Source: CAYPCH01 sp964409165
GTDB lineage: Bacteria > Bacillota > Clostridia > Acetivibrionales > Acetivibrionaceae
Direction: 5' to 3'
Assembly (NCBI GenBank): GCA_964409165.1
Contig: CAYPCH010000082.1
Coordinates: 1-17,801, forward strand
DNA: 17,801 nucleotides
Shown one piece after another: positions 7,587 to 15,729 of this stretch. Position 1 is the first letter of the stretch. The number at the start of each line of letters is the position of its first letter. Both the position numbers and the translations under genes were made by a program. The notes beneath the pieces are model-generated. The model had not been told where the DNA came from, ran no database searches, and saw only the letters and a program-made list of their open reading frames with translations.

Positions 7587-8489
7587 ATGGATATAAATTT
7601 TGAACTGTACAAAATATTTTATCATGCTGCCGCGTCAAGATCCTTTTCTACTGCCGCGTTCCAGCTTCACGTAACCCAGTCTGCTGTAAGCCAAGCTGTA
7701 AAAAACCTTGAGAAACAACTGGGCTCACAACTGTTTTTTAGAAAAACCCGTGAAATAAAACTTACCCCTGAAGGAGAAATTCTTTATAAACACATTGAAC
7801 AGGCATTTAATTTTATTAAAACTGCAGAAAGCAAAATCCTCGAAATGCAAAACCTCTCCAGCGGTGAAATAAGAATAGGTGTAAGTGATACTATTTGCAA
7901 ATACTATTTGATTCCTAATATAGAAAAATTTATAAAAATGCATCCCGGAATAAAAATACAGGTCATAAACAGAACTTCATTTCAAATTAGGAACATATTA
8001 GGTGATGGATTAATTGATTTTGGGATTGTTACTCTTCCTTTACGGGATAAAAAAATCATTATTAAAGATTTCATTTCAGTTGAAGACACTTTTGTGGCTT
8101 CCGAAAAATTCAGTGAACTTAAAAACAAGGAGCTGTCCTTAAAAAGCCTTGCACAGTATCCTCTTTTATTACTGGACAAAAGCAGTTCTACAAGACGGAA
8201 CCTGGACAGCTTTCTTTTGGATAGAGGAATTGATATTGTTCCAGAGATCGAATTGGAAAGTGTTGACCTTCTTTTGGAGTTTGCCAGAATCGGCCTTGGT
8301 ATCGCTCATATACTGAAAGACAGTGCCTCTTCCCTTTTAAAAAGCGGAGAACTTTTTGAAATAAATCTAAAAGAAAAAATAACTCTTCGCAAACTAGGGA
8401 TAATTACAATGAAAAATGTTCCCCTTTCAAGAGCTTCACAGAAATTTATAAGTTTCATTAGTAATTTAAACGTTGATTTAAAAGAATAA
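7587..8489 (+). CDS. LysR-family transcriptional regulator
   Basis: The 300-residue protein has the standard LysR layout: a winged helix-turn-helix at about residues 1-60 (ELYKIFYHAAASRSFSTAA, then TQSAVSQAVKNLEKQLGSQL and the wing RKTREIKLTPEG), a linker helix, and a two-lobe effector domain from about residue 90 (GEIRIGVSDTICKYYLIP). It should bind DNA as a tetramer and respond to a small metabolite that cannot be predicted here. LysR genes often control the divergent neighbour; here that is purL, an unusual partner, so the target is open. The start uses the weak site AGAGG. The stop lies only 14 bases from the convergent M23 gene, with no terminator between. Confidence 0.93.
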   Translation: MDINFELYKIFYHAAASRSFSTAAFQLHVTQSAVSQAVKNLEKQLGSQLFFRKTREIKLTPEGEILYKHIEQAFNFIKTAESKILEMQNLSSGEIRIGVSDTICKYYLIPNIEKFIKMHPGIKIQVINRTSFQIRNILGDGLIDFGIVTLPLRDKKIIIKDFISVEDTFVASEKFSELKNKELSLKSLAQYPLLLLDKSSSTRRNLDSFLLDRGIDIVPEIELESVDLLLEFARIGLGIAHILKDSASSLLKSGELFEINLKEKITLRKLGIITMKNVPLSRASQKFISFISNLNVDLKE

Positions 8490-8503
8490 TACCATACTTG
8501 AGC

Positions 8504-10102
8504 TTACCTGAATAAATCTTTGTAATTGGCATAAGTAATAGGTTTCTTATATATAAAGTACCCGGGCTCTAAATTTTGGTTGTAGTAGGAAATCATAAAA
8601 TGCAGATGCGGGCCGGTCGAAAAACCAGTACTTCCCACTGTTCCGATTTCCTGACCTTGTTTTACCATTTCTCCCTCTTTTACGAATCTGTCCTTCATGT
8701 GGTAATACACACTGAAAAAGCCACTGCCATGATCAATAAGAATTGTATTCCCGGTTAACGTAAGATGCATTGAGAGCTTTATCATGCCATCATTTGAAGC
8801 AATCACCTTTGTACCAGAAGGCGTTGCAATATCAAGTCCCGAATGATTATAAGAAGTTGGCGACCCATTAACATGCCTTGTTTCTCCGTATTCTGTAGAC
8901 AACCTTCCTTTGGTCGGCAATATAAAAGGTTTTTCAAAATATGCACTGCTGTTGGACTCATATCTTCTAGGCGTAAAATATTTATCAAATTCCTCATATG
9001 CTTTGTCATTCCTGGTGCTCTGTTCTGTGGTACTGTCAACAGTAAGGTATTGTATGTTAAAATCCCTTGAAATCACATCAATTGCAAATGTACCTGTCTC
9101 CTTTTCATTTATCCCGTAAGATAGACTGTAGGTTCCTTTTTTTACATTGTAGGATATCGGTATATAACCATAGGATTTACCCTCTTCGCTCTTATAAAAG
9201 GTAAACCGGTCAAACATGTTTTGATTTATAAAAGGTATTTCATCGGAATTCAAGTTATGAACATCAATCCTTAAAAAATCCCCCTGATATATGCTGTTTT
9301 TGTCTATTGAAAATTCTGCCGGCAGATCTACATTAAAATCCACACGTGCCACTATGGTTCCCTTGTATCCCTTTGTAGCATCGTCATAACTGCTTATTAT
9401 AGAGAGGCTGTAGTTGCCGTCATTATCGGGAATCTTAACAACGCCGTCTTGTATTTCACCTGTTGAAAGCATATCAGAGCCTTTATACAGTTCATATTCA
9501 GCACTTAAAGGTGTTATAGTATAATTAATGTTTATATCCCCTATACTGTTAAAAGTATAAACACCGCTTTGTTCAACAAACTTCTGTGATGAATAATAGT
9601 TTCCGTCCATTTTTTTATGAGACCAGTTGACATTTAAAGAAAAACTCAACTCTTCATTATCTGAAATCATTTTAATTTCAGGCGGTATCCTGTATATATA
9701 AATGCTTTCAAAGGCTTCATGAGTAAAATAATATTTTTCACAATCGTCTGAAACTTTGTAAGTTTTCTTACTTTTGTCGTCTTTGAAATATAAGCTTGCA
9801 TTATTAACATCAAAAAAGAGGTCTTTTTGTAACCGTTTGCCTGATTTATTAATCAATTCAGCTCTAAAAACAATCAATTCATCAGTTTCATTAACTTCTT
9901 GAGCTGCTGCATCTTTAAAACTATCCAGAATGTATCCTATATCTTCCTTTGTACTGAAGCTATAGGATACGCCTTGGTTTGAAGCAGTTGTTATCCTTTG
10001 AACCGTATTGACGTTAAAGCTGTTTGTGTAAAAGTAGTTCACCGATACAAAAATAACTGCTACCATAATTATAAGCGTTAAAGAAATAATTATTTTCTTC
10101 AT
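8504..10102 (-). CDS. Membrane-anchored M23-family (LytM-like) peptidoglycan endopeptidase
   Basis: This 532-residue protein begins with a signal anchor (KKIIISLTLIIMVAVIFVSV, residues 2-21) and should act outside the membrane on cell-wall cross-bridges. The C-terminal M23 domain (about 390-520) has all zinc and catalytic residues: His420 and Asp424 in HSGLD, His468 in YYHMKD, and His499/His501 in GPHLHF. Residues 30-385 form a large beta-rich region that I do not recognise, including YDDATKGYKGTIVARVDF and a tract that looks like a folded Ig-type or Ca-binding-free beta sandwich by composition only. The ATG follows AGAGGT. It is 29 bases behind glgB, so the two are probably one transcript although their functions differ. 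Confidence 0.9.
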   Translation of the reverse strand: MKKIIISLTLIIMVAVIFVSVNYFYTNSFNVNTVQRITTASNQGVSYSFSTKEDIGYILDSFKDAAAQEVNETDELIVFRAELINKSGKRLQKDLFFDVNNASLYFKDDKSKKTYKVSDDCEKYYFTHEAFESIYIYRIPPEIKMISDNEELSFSLNVNWSHKKMDGNYYSSQKFVEQSGVYTFNSIGDININYTITPLSAEYELYKGSDMLSTGEIQDGVVKIPDNDGNYSLSIISSYDDATKGYKGTIVARVDFNVDLPAEFSIDKNSIYQGDFLRIDVHNLNSDEIPFINQNMFDRFTFYKSEEGKSYGYIPISYNVKKGTYSLSYGINEKETGTFAIDVISRDFNIQYLTVDSTTEQSTRNDKAYEEFDKYFTPRRYESNSSAYFEKPFILPTKGRLSTEYGETRHVNGSPTSYNHSGLDIATPSGTKVIASNDGMIKLSMHLTLTGNTILIDHGSGFFSVYYHMKDRFVKEGEMVKQGQEIGTVGSTGFSTGPHLHFMISYYNQNLEPGYFIYKKPITYANYKDLFR

Positions 10103-10131
10103 AAAAAGACCTCTTTCTTTTGTAAAAACAC

Positions 10132-12153
10132 TTATATTTTCTTTAACACCAGAACAGTACGGCTTGGCGAATAAATCAGAACCCCATCTCTGTTATCACG
10201 TTCCGGCAAGCTTTTTGTACTATAAACTACATCCATAGCTATGCGGGAATGACCGCCGAACCTTTCTTCATCACTGCTAAACACAACCCTATAATCACCT
10301 GCTTCATCAATGGGAAGCGGGTAACCCTCAAAAGACATCGTGGGATTAAAATTAAACAAAAATACAAGACCACCTTTAATAAAAGCAAGCGTCTTTCCGC
10401 CTTCATCAACATAGAGATTTCTTAAATCATAAGCGCCTAATACAGAATGGGACTTCATAAAATCAATCATTTCCCTGTCAAATATCGCCAAGTGCTCGAA
10501 ACGCAACGATTGGTCATCCAAAAGGCTCCACTGTCGTCTTGCATACTTATAGCTCCAACCATTGCCCTCTCTTGGAAAGTCAATCCATTCCGGATGTCCG
10601 AACTCATTTCCCATAAAATTAAGGTATCCTTCTCCTGCCAGAGTCACAGTAACAAACCTTATTAGCTTGTGCAGGCTTATTGCCCTGTCAATAATCATAT
10701 TGCCCCATAATTTCGTCATGTTCCAGTACATTTCTTTGTCTGCAAGCCAGAATATTATGGTTTTATCACCAACCATAGCCTGATCATGGGATTCCGCATA
10801 ACCTATATTCTTTTCCTGAGGCCGACGCGTGGTCAGTTCATGCCACATACCCCACATACTCCACTGGTCATCACTCATTTTACTCAAGGCTTTCACCCAA
10901 AAGTCCGGTACTCCCATGGCCAACCGATAGTCAAAACCAATTCCTCCATATTCAATTGGAAGGCACATTCCAGGCATACCGCTCATGTCTTCGGCAATTG
11001 ATACCGCATCGGGGCGAAGCTCATGTATTAGTTCGTTAGCAAACTGTAGATAAGCAATTGCATCTATATCGGTACCCATATTGAAATATTTGGAGTAATC
11101 TGTAAAATCCACACCAATACCGTGATGGTCATACAGCATGGAGGTTACTCCATCAAAACGGAACCCATCAAAGTGATATTCCTCCATCCAGAACTTTATA
11201 TTGGACAAAAGAAAATGAATTACTTCATGCTTTGCATAATTAAAAAGCTTTGAATCCCAAACCGGATGCTCTCCCTTCCCACCAGCATGAAAAAATTGGT
11301 GGTCTGTCCCATCAAAACGATTTATTCCCTCGGCATAGTTTTTGCTTGCGTGGGAATGTATGATATCCAAAAGGACTGCTATACCCATTGAATGAGCAGT
11401 ATCAATCAACTCTTTCAAATCTTCCGGTGTACCAAATCTTGAAGAAGCCGCAAAAAAATTGGAAACCTGATACCCGAAAGATCCGTAGTAGGGATGTTCC
11501 ATTATGGCCATCAACTGTATTGCGTTATAATTAGCGGCCTTTACTCTCGGAAGTATATTCTCGGTGAATTCCTTATAGGTTCCTACTCCTTCCTTCTCCT
11601 GAGCCATGCCAACGTGTGCCTCATAAATAAATAACGGTTTTGTCCTATCAATTCTAAAATCACTGTGTTTGCATTCATAGGGACACTGAGGTTTCCATAT
11701 TTGACCTGCAAAGTCATAAGAAGCTGTATCCTGCACAACTCGACTGATATAAAGAGGTATACGGTCAAATACAGCACCATGAGTATGTATTCTTACTTTG
11801 ACAAGAGACATGTGCTTGAGCGTATCAGTACCCGGCACAAAAACCTCCCAGCAACCGTTTTCCTTCCTTGTAAGAGGATGTGACTGCGTGTTCCAGTTAT
11901 TAAAATCACCTACCAGATATAGTGCATCTGCGGCGGGAGCCCATTCACGGTAGTACCAACCACCATCTTCCTGATGAAAACCGAAATACAAATAACCGTT
12001 GGCAAACGAATCAAAACTTTTCAATTCTCCAAGCAGTGCTTTTTTTGTGTTTTTATACTTATCCATTCTCAGTACAAAATCCTGCTCAAAGGGTTTTAAC
12101 CATGGATCAATCTCTAGAATTTTAATGCTATTATTATTATGTGTATCAGGCAT
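10132..12153 (-). CDS. glgB: 1,4-alpha-glucan branching enzyme, eukaryote-like GH13_8 type
   Basis: GlgB makes alpha-1,6 branches in glycogen by cutting and transferring alpha-1,4 chains. The 673-residue protein has an N-terminal CBM48 segment (YREWAPAADALYLVGDFNNW), a GH13 barrel and a C-terminal beta domain. Catalytic residues are Asp334 (FRFDG), Glu388 (SIAED) and Asp457 (ESHDQ). Motifs such as HPYYGSFGYQVSNFFA and FMGNEFGHPEWIDFPREGN follow the branching enzymes of animals and plants (GH13_8), which also occur in some bacteria, and not the usual E. coli GH13_9 type. The start is the ATG at 12151-12153, preceded by AAAGGAAG; a TTG twelve codons upstream lacks support. No other glycogen gene adjoins it; the next gene in the transcript is the M23 peptidase. 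Confidence 0.94.
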   Translation of the reverse strand: MPDTHNNNSIKILEIDPWLKPFEQDFVLRMDKYKNTKKALLGELKSFDSFANGYLYFGFHQEDGGWYYREWAPAADALYLVGDFNNWNTQSHPLTRKENGCWEVFVPGTDTLKHMSLVKVRIHTHGAVFDRIPLYISRVVQDTASYDFAGQIWKPQCPYECKHSDFRIDRTKPLFIYEAHVGMAQEKEGVGTYKEFTENILPRVKAANYNAIQLMAIMEHPYYGSFGYQVSNFFAASSRFGTPEDLKELIDTAHSMGIAVLLDIIHSHASKNYAEGINRFDGTDHQFFHAGGKGEHPVWDSKLFNYAKHEVIHFLLSNIKFWMEEYHFDGFRFDGVTSMLYDHHGIGVDFTDYSKYFNMGTDIDAIAYLQFANELIHELRPDAVSIAEDMSGMPGMCLPIEYGGIGFDYRLAMGVPDFWVKALSKMSDDQWSMWGMWHELTTRRPQEKNIGYAESHDQAMVGDKTIIFWLADKEMYWNMTKLWGNMIIDRAISLHKLIRFVTVTLAGEGYLNFMGNEFGHPEWIDFPREGNGWSYKYARRQWSLLDDQSLRFEHLAIFDREMIDFMKSHSVLGAYDLRNLYVDEGGKTLAFIKGGLVFLFNFNPTMSFEGYPLPIDEAGDYRVVFSSDEERFGGHSRIAMDVVYSTKSLPERDNRDGVLIYSPSRTVLVLKKI

Positions 12154-12201
12154 AAAAACTTCCTTTCCGGATTTATATAGTAATATCAATTTCAGCTACT
12201 T

Positions 12202-12222
12202 TTTTATTGTCTCACAATAAAA
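12202..12222 (-). other. Hairpin in glgB leader
   Basis: TTTTATTGT and ACAATAAAA form a perfect 9-bp stem around a 3-base loop, about 50 bases before the glgB start. There is no T tract after it on the minus strand, so it is not a terminator. It may stabilise the leader or be a binding site. Confidence 0.4.
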
Positions 12223-12269
12223 GCCGATTCCAAGCAAAACTATATGGTTGGAAAACACTTAAAGATCTG

Positions 12270-12317
12270 AATTGCAATTTGCAAATAAATTCTATCCTAT
12301 AAATAGTTAAAAGTCAA
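12270..12317 (-). promoter_or_regulatory. glgB promoter with overlapping palindromes at the start site
   Basis: On the minus strand TTGACT (12312-12317) and TAGAAT (12289-12294) are exactly 17 bases apart, a near-consensus sigma-A promoter. Two overlapping 10-base perfect palindromes, ATTTGCAAAT (12277-12286) and AATTGCAATT (12270-12279), cover the expected transcription start. The leader is roughly 130 bases. The remainder of the 12154-12563 spacer is AT-rich with no gene. Confidence 0.65.
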
Positions 12318-12503
12318 AGTAAAATCGCATTCAATATAGATTATTGTCCCAAACGGTTCATTCTATTCCTTGATGCATAATATTTGCACTTTTTTTGATT
12401 ACTGAAATTACACTAACATTATACAATCTTAATTTACGAATTTATATATATTTAAGCAAAGCATGCAATATTGTAATTTTAATCAAAAAAGCCCAAGTAT
12501 ATA

Positions 12504-12532
12504 TTGACAAACTAACGTATATTTAATACCAT
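12504..12532 (+). promoter_or_regulatory. Promoter of the acyltransferase gene
   Basis: A consensus TTGACA (12504-12509) is followed after 17 bases by TACCAT (12527-12532). Transcription would begin near 12539. That leaves almost no leader before the ATG at 12543 but places GGAGGT (12551-12556) within the leader for the GTG start at 12564. Confidence 0.6.
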
Positions 12533-12563
12533 AATAATAAAAATGGGTTTGGAGGTAAATGTT

Positions 12564-13580
12564 GTGTTTAAGAGATTGAATTACCTGGATTATGCAAAAG
12601 GTATATCTATAGTATTAGTAGTTTTAGGACATATTATTTACACTCAAAGTCCAATTAAAATTTGGTTATATTCATTTCATCTGCCATTATTTTTCTTTAT
12701 ATCCGGTTGTTTATTGAGATATAAAAACAACTATAGTTTTAATAATATATTACGTAATAGAATAAGAACAATTATGTTCCCATACTTTGCTTTTTCATTA
12801 CTTTTGTTTCCTTTATGGATTTTTCAAACTTCCGTTATTCAAAAAGTTAGTTTGAACCTAGAGTCAGTATCAGATTATTTTATAAAAGTATTGACTTTAA
12901 GAGGTCCTGGTGCTTTATGGTTTTTACCCTGTTTATTTTTGGTTGAAGTTTCATTTGTATTTATTTTAAATCATATAAAAAACACTAGAGTTATATATTT
13001 TATACTGTTATTTTCGTCATTTATTCCATTTATCATAAAAGAATACACAATGAATAAATTTGTAGTTATTTTCTTAAGAGTATTGGTTGGTATATTTTTC
13101 TTTGGCATTGGATATTATTTATTTAACTATGTAAATAGCAAAAAAATAAATAAAAAACTAATTATACTCGGCTTAATGTTAATTAATGTTATTACATCAA
13201 TAATTAGTGGATTTGTAGATTTATATTCGCTAGAATTGGGTAACTACTTTTTATATTATATTTCTGCAGTAAGCGGAATGTTATGCATTTTATTAATGTG
13301 TAAAACATCATTAGAGCTTAAACCTCTACGTTTTTTGGGTTCAAACTCACTAATAATAATGGCTACACATCAGGAGTTAATTAGAGTATTCTTAAAAATC
13401 CTTCAAATTATAACTAATGAAACTAATGAAGGTTTGCGTAAAAATCTACCAGCTGGATTGATTGTTTTATTATTTGTTTTGTTAGCGGAAATACCTATAA
13501 TATACATAATTAATAATTATATACCGTTTATTTTAGGTAGAAAAAGCAAGAAGCAGATAGACAAAACTATGACCGCTTAA
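12564..13580 (+). CDS. Integral-membrane acyltransferase (Acyltransferase_3 family)
   Basis: The 338-residue protein belongs to the polytopic acyltransferases that transfer acyl groups, often acetyl, onto sugars of surface polymers, antibiotics or lipids. The N-terminal signature LNYLDYAKGISIVLVVLGH contains the conserved membrane His, followed by SFHLPLFFFISG and the basic RNRIRTIMFPY. About ten hydrophobic segments fill the length. I chose GTG 12564 because GGAGGT sits seven bases upstream; the in-frame ATG at 12543 has no ribosome-binding site. The gene is visibly more AT-rich than its neighbours (14 G/C in the 60 bases 12601-12660, against 29 at 5281-5340 in purL) and prefers TTA/ATA codons, suggesting horizontal acquisition. 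No glycan genes adjoin it, so its acceptor is unknown. Confidence 0.88.
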   Translation: MFKRLNYLDYAKGISIVLVVLGHIIYTQSPIKIWLYSFHLPLFFFISGCLLRYKNNYSFNNILRNRIRTIMFPYFAFSLLLFPLWIFQTSVIQKVSLNLESVSDYFIKVLTLRGPGALWFLPCLFLVEVSFVFILNHIKNTRVIYFILLFSSFIPFIIKEYTMNKFVVIFLRVLVGIFFFGIGYYLFNYVNSKKINKKLIILGLMLINVITSIISGFVDLYSLELGNYFLYYISAVSGMLCILLMCKTSLELKPLRFLGSNSLIIMATHQELIRVFLKILQIITNETNEGLRKNLPAGLIVLLFVLLAEIPIIYIINNYIPFILGRKSKKQIDKTMTA

Positions 13581-13663
13581 GCAGATATATTTACTACCAG
13601 CATTCCGACTGCTATTAGTTATATATTTTTCAGTACTTATACATTATTCTTGGATTTTATTAG

Positions 13664-13687
13664 GCCTCTTTCATTTCACTCCAAGAG
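13664..13687 (+). repeat. 24-base hairpin repeat, copy downstream of the ABC operon
   Basis: These 24 bases match 17323-17346 at 22 positions in the same orientation. Each copy forms a 5-bp hairpin (CTCTT with AAGAG). This copy lies just after the last stop codon of the ABC operon and inside a wider inverted repeat, TCTTGGA (13648-13654) with TCCAAGA (13680-13686). There is no T tract, so it is not an obvious terminator; it could protect the 3' end of the transcript. Confidence 0.55.
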
Positions 13688-13689
13688 TC

Positions 13690-14562
13690 CTACCCCTTTA
13701 CTGCACCGCTTGTAAAACTTTTCTGCACTTGGTTGCTCATCAACATATAGATAAGCAATGTCGGCAGTGTAGCAAAAACAAGCCCGGCTCCAATAGGACC
13801 CCAGTTTGTAGAATATTGTCCCACCATAGACATAATGCCTACAGTAAGGGTCTTGTATTCCTGCTTATTTATAAAGGTAACAGCAAACATCAATTCATTC
13901 CATGTAGATACAAAGGTAAATATTGAAATAGTTGCTATCGCTGGCTTCATAAGAGGCAGTACTATCCTGAAAAAAGTTCTATAAATGTTGCATCCGTCTA
14001 AAAGTGATGCTTCCTCAAATTCCTTAGGCAATGAATGCAAAAAACCGGTAAATACCAATATGGCCATTGGAAATGCAAACGCTGAGTATGGTATAATCAA
14101 TGCCCAGAGAGTATTGTAAATACCAAGCTTTTTTAATATCAAAAGCAATGGCAGAAGCGAAGCATGAAGAGGCATCATCATACCTATTAAAAACAAATTA
14201 AAAACACGTCTGTTGTATTTCCATTTCATTCTAGCAATAGCATAAGATGCCATGCTTGCAAAAAAACCTGATATTAAAACAGTTGAAAACGTCACAATAA
14301 CACTGTTTAAAAAATAAATTCCTATTTTTCCGCCCTTGAAAGCCTGTAAATAGTTCTGCCATACAAAGTTCCATGGAAATCCTATAATATTGTCCCCAAA
14401 TATCTCTTTCTCGTTTTTTAGAGAAAAAAACAACAGCCATATCAGGGGGAATATTTGAATTATTGCATATATCATCAGAACACCCATTATCAGGTACACC
14501 CAAAATCTGCTTTTTCTCATGGTGTAATGGGTTCTATTGTACTTATTTTTTCTTAGAAACAT
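13690..14562 (-). CDS. Carbohydrate ABC transporter permease, MalG/UgpE-like (CUT1)
   Basis: This 290-residue membrane subunit is the second permease of a binding-protein-dependent sugar importer. It has about six hydrophobic segments and the cytoplasmic EAA loop near residues 183-207 (EEASLLDGCNIYRTFFRIVL) that docks the ATPase. The short N-terminal cytoplasmic tail and terminal SFTSGAVKG are typical of the MalG/UgpE side of CUT1 transporters. Start ATG follows AGAGAGGATGGGG; a second in-frame ATG at codon 15 is a weaker option. A 241-base spacer separates it from the first permease gene, unusually long within such an operon. No ATPase gene follows; CUT1 systems of Firmicutes commonly share an MsmX/MsmK-type ATPase encoded elsewhere. 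Confidence 0.95.
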   Translation of the reverse strand: MFLRKNKYNRTHYTMRKSRFWVYLIMGVLMIYAIIQIFPLIWLLFFSLKNEKEIFGDNIIGFPWNFVWQNYLQAFKGGKIGIYFLNSVIVTFSTVLISGFFASMASYAIARMKWKYNRRVFNLFLIGMMMPLHASLLPLLLILKKLGIYNTLWALIIPYSAFAFPMAILVFTGFLHSLPKEFEEASLLDGCNIYRTFFRIVLPLMKPAIATISIFTFVSTWNELMFAVTFINKQEYKTLTVGIMSMVGQYSTNWGPIGAGLVFATLPTLLIYMLMSNQVQKSFTSGAVKG

Positions 14563-14654
14563 TTTGCCCCATCCTCTCTAACTCTTTTTAACACTACTGA
14601 TTTCTATTCTTTTATGATGCTAAAAATGTACTTCTTCTGTTTTTGCCCACACTA

Positions 14655-14697
14655 ATAGAAACAAATTCTATCAAGAGACACTCGTATAGTGTTTCTC
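14655..14697 (-). other. Two adjacent hairpins in the spacer between permease genes
   Basis: ATAGAA (14655-14660) pairs perfectly with TTCTAT (14666-14671), and four bases later GAGACACT (14675-14682) pairs with 14688-14697, leaving two bulged bases. They lie mid-way in the 241-base gap 14563-14803, which has no credible gene. Lacking a clear T tract on the minus strand, they look more like mRNA-processing or stabilising structures, or a partial attenuator, than a full terminator. Confidence 0.4.
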
Positions 14698-14786
14698 AAA
14701 TATTTATTCACTGAAATTCCTGCGAACTTGTTGAATGGTCAAGATTCCCGGATTTCCTTCTTAATAGGTAATTTGAGAACACACTA

Positions 14787-14820
14787 CTAGTATGTAAACT
14801 CTTCTAGTATGTAAACTCTT
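14787..14820. repeat. Tandem 17-base duplication spanning the permease stop codon
   Basis: The 17-mer CTAGTATGTAAACTCTT occurs twice back to back (14787-14803 and 14804-14820). The second copy contains the end of the upstream permease gene, including its TAG (14804-14806); the first lies wholly in the 3' spacer. It is a perfect, presumably recent duplication that leaves the protein unchanged. Confidence 0.9.
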
Positions 14821-15697
14821 CAACCTTAAAGAATTTCTGAACTAAAACGGTAAACAACAAACATTCCAGTACTATTATAATTGCTACTGCACTTCCAGAG
14901 CCGTAAGAATAATTTGTAATCATGCTGTACATAAGTGTGCTCGGTACTTCACTTGAAAAAACAGGTCCACCGTTTGTCAGTATAAAAATAAGGTCAAAAG
15001 CCTTTAAAGATCCGATTATAGCCTGAATAATACAAACCTTAATAATCGGTTTGATAAGTGGTACAGTAACCCATAGGGAAGTTTTAATTTTTGAAGCTCC
15101 ATCTATTTGAGCCGCTTCAAATATTTCTTCAGGTATTGATTTCATAGCCGTGTACATTAGGAGCATGTGAAGTCCTACATATTGCCACACTAAAGGAACA
15201 AGCACAGCAATAAGTGCAGTACTTGTATCTCCCAGCCATGCTCTTGTAAGATGATCCAGACCCAATCCGGTCAAAACACCGTTTAAAAGCCCATAGGAAG
15301 GATGATATATCTTCATCCAGAGCTGACCTATTACAACTGTCGATATTATTACAGGTATAAAAAACACTGTTCTAAAAAACTTTTCATATTTTTGCTCTAT
15401 TATCCCTGATGCCAATATTAAAGCTAGGGTCAATGCAATGGGAAGCTGAATAAATACAGAGAGTATCGCCAATATGAAAGAGTTCTGCAAAGCTCTTAAA
15501 AAGCCCTCTGTTTGACCGGTAAACAAATCAATATAATTCTGTAGCCAAACAAACTCTCCATAACCTATTCCATCCCATTTTAATGTACTATACCCCACAG
15601 AAAAAACTACTGGAACCAATACTATCGCCGAAAAAAAGACAAAAGCCGGCATTACAAAAACAAAAATCGCAAATTTATCCCTTAATACCCTTTCCAT
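14804..15697 (-). CDS. Carbohydrate ABC transporter permease, MalF/UgpA-like (CUT1)
   Basis: This 297-residue inner-membrane subunit pairs with the next permease to form the sugar channel. It has about six hydrophobic segments and the EAA loop from residue 194 (EAAQIDGASKIKTSLWVTVP). The C terminus (IMLTNGGPVF-like region, here FILTNGGPVFSSE) is characteristic of UgpA/MsmF-type permeases. The start is the ATG at 15695-15697, because CGGAGGTGG is six bases upstream; a TTG eight codons earlier lacks support. It lies 32 bases after the binding-protein gene. Its stop codon falls inside a perfect 17-base tandem duplication. Transported sugar cannot be read from the sequence. Confidence 0.95.
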   Translation of the reverse strand: MERVLRDKFAIFVFVMPAFVFFSAIVLVPVVFSVGYSTLKWDGIGYGEFVWLQNYIDLFTGQTEGFLRALQNSFILAILSVFIQLPIALTLALILASGIIEQKYEKFFRTVFFIPVIISTVVIGQLWMKIYHPSYGLLNGVLTGLGLDHLTRAWLGDTSTALIAVLVPLVWQYVGLHMLLMYTAMKSIPEEIFEAAQIDGASKIKTSLWVTVPLIKPIIKVCIIQAIIGSLKAFDLIFILTNGGPVFSSEVPSTLMYSMITNYSYGSGSAVAIIIVLECLLFTVLVQKFFKVEEFTY

Positions 15698-15729
15698 TAT
15701 GCCACCTCCGATGTGAACCAAAAATCACA

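Noticed and set aside
12270..12286. Overlapping TTGCAA palindromes as an origin or phage attachment site
   Set aside because: They lie at the predicted glgB start site with no integrase, DnaA-box cluster or duplication nearby; a regulatory role is simpler.
13648..13690. Rho-independent terminator after the ABC operon
   Set aside because: The inverted repeat is present, but there is no T tract on either strand and the loop is long.
14680..14760. Short open frame in the permease spacer (starting TTG after AAGGAAAT on the minus strand)
   Set aside because: Only about a dozen codons, not supported by any recognisable family or coding bias.
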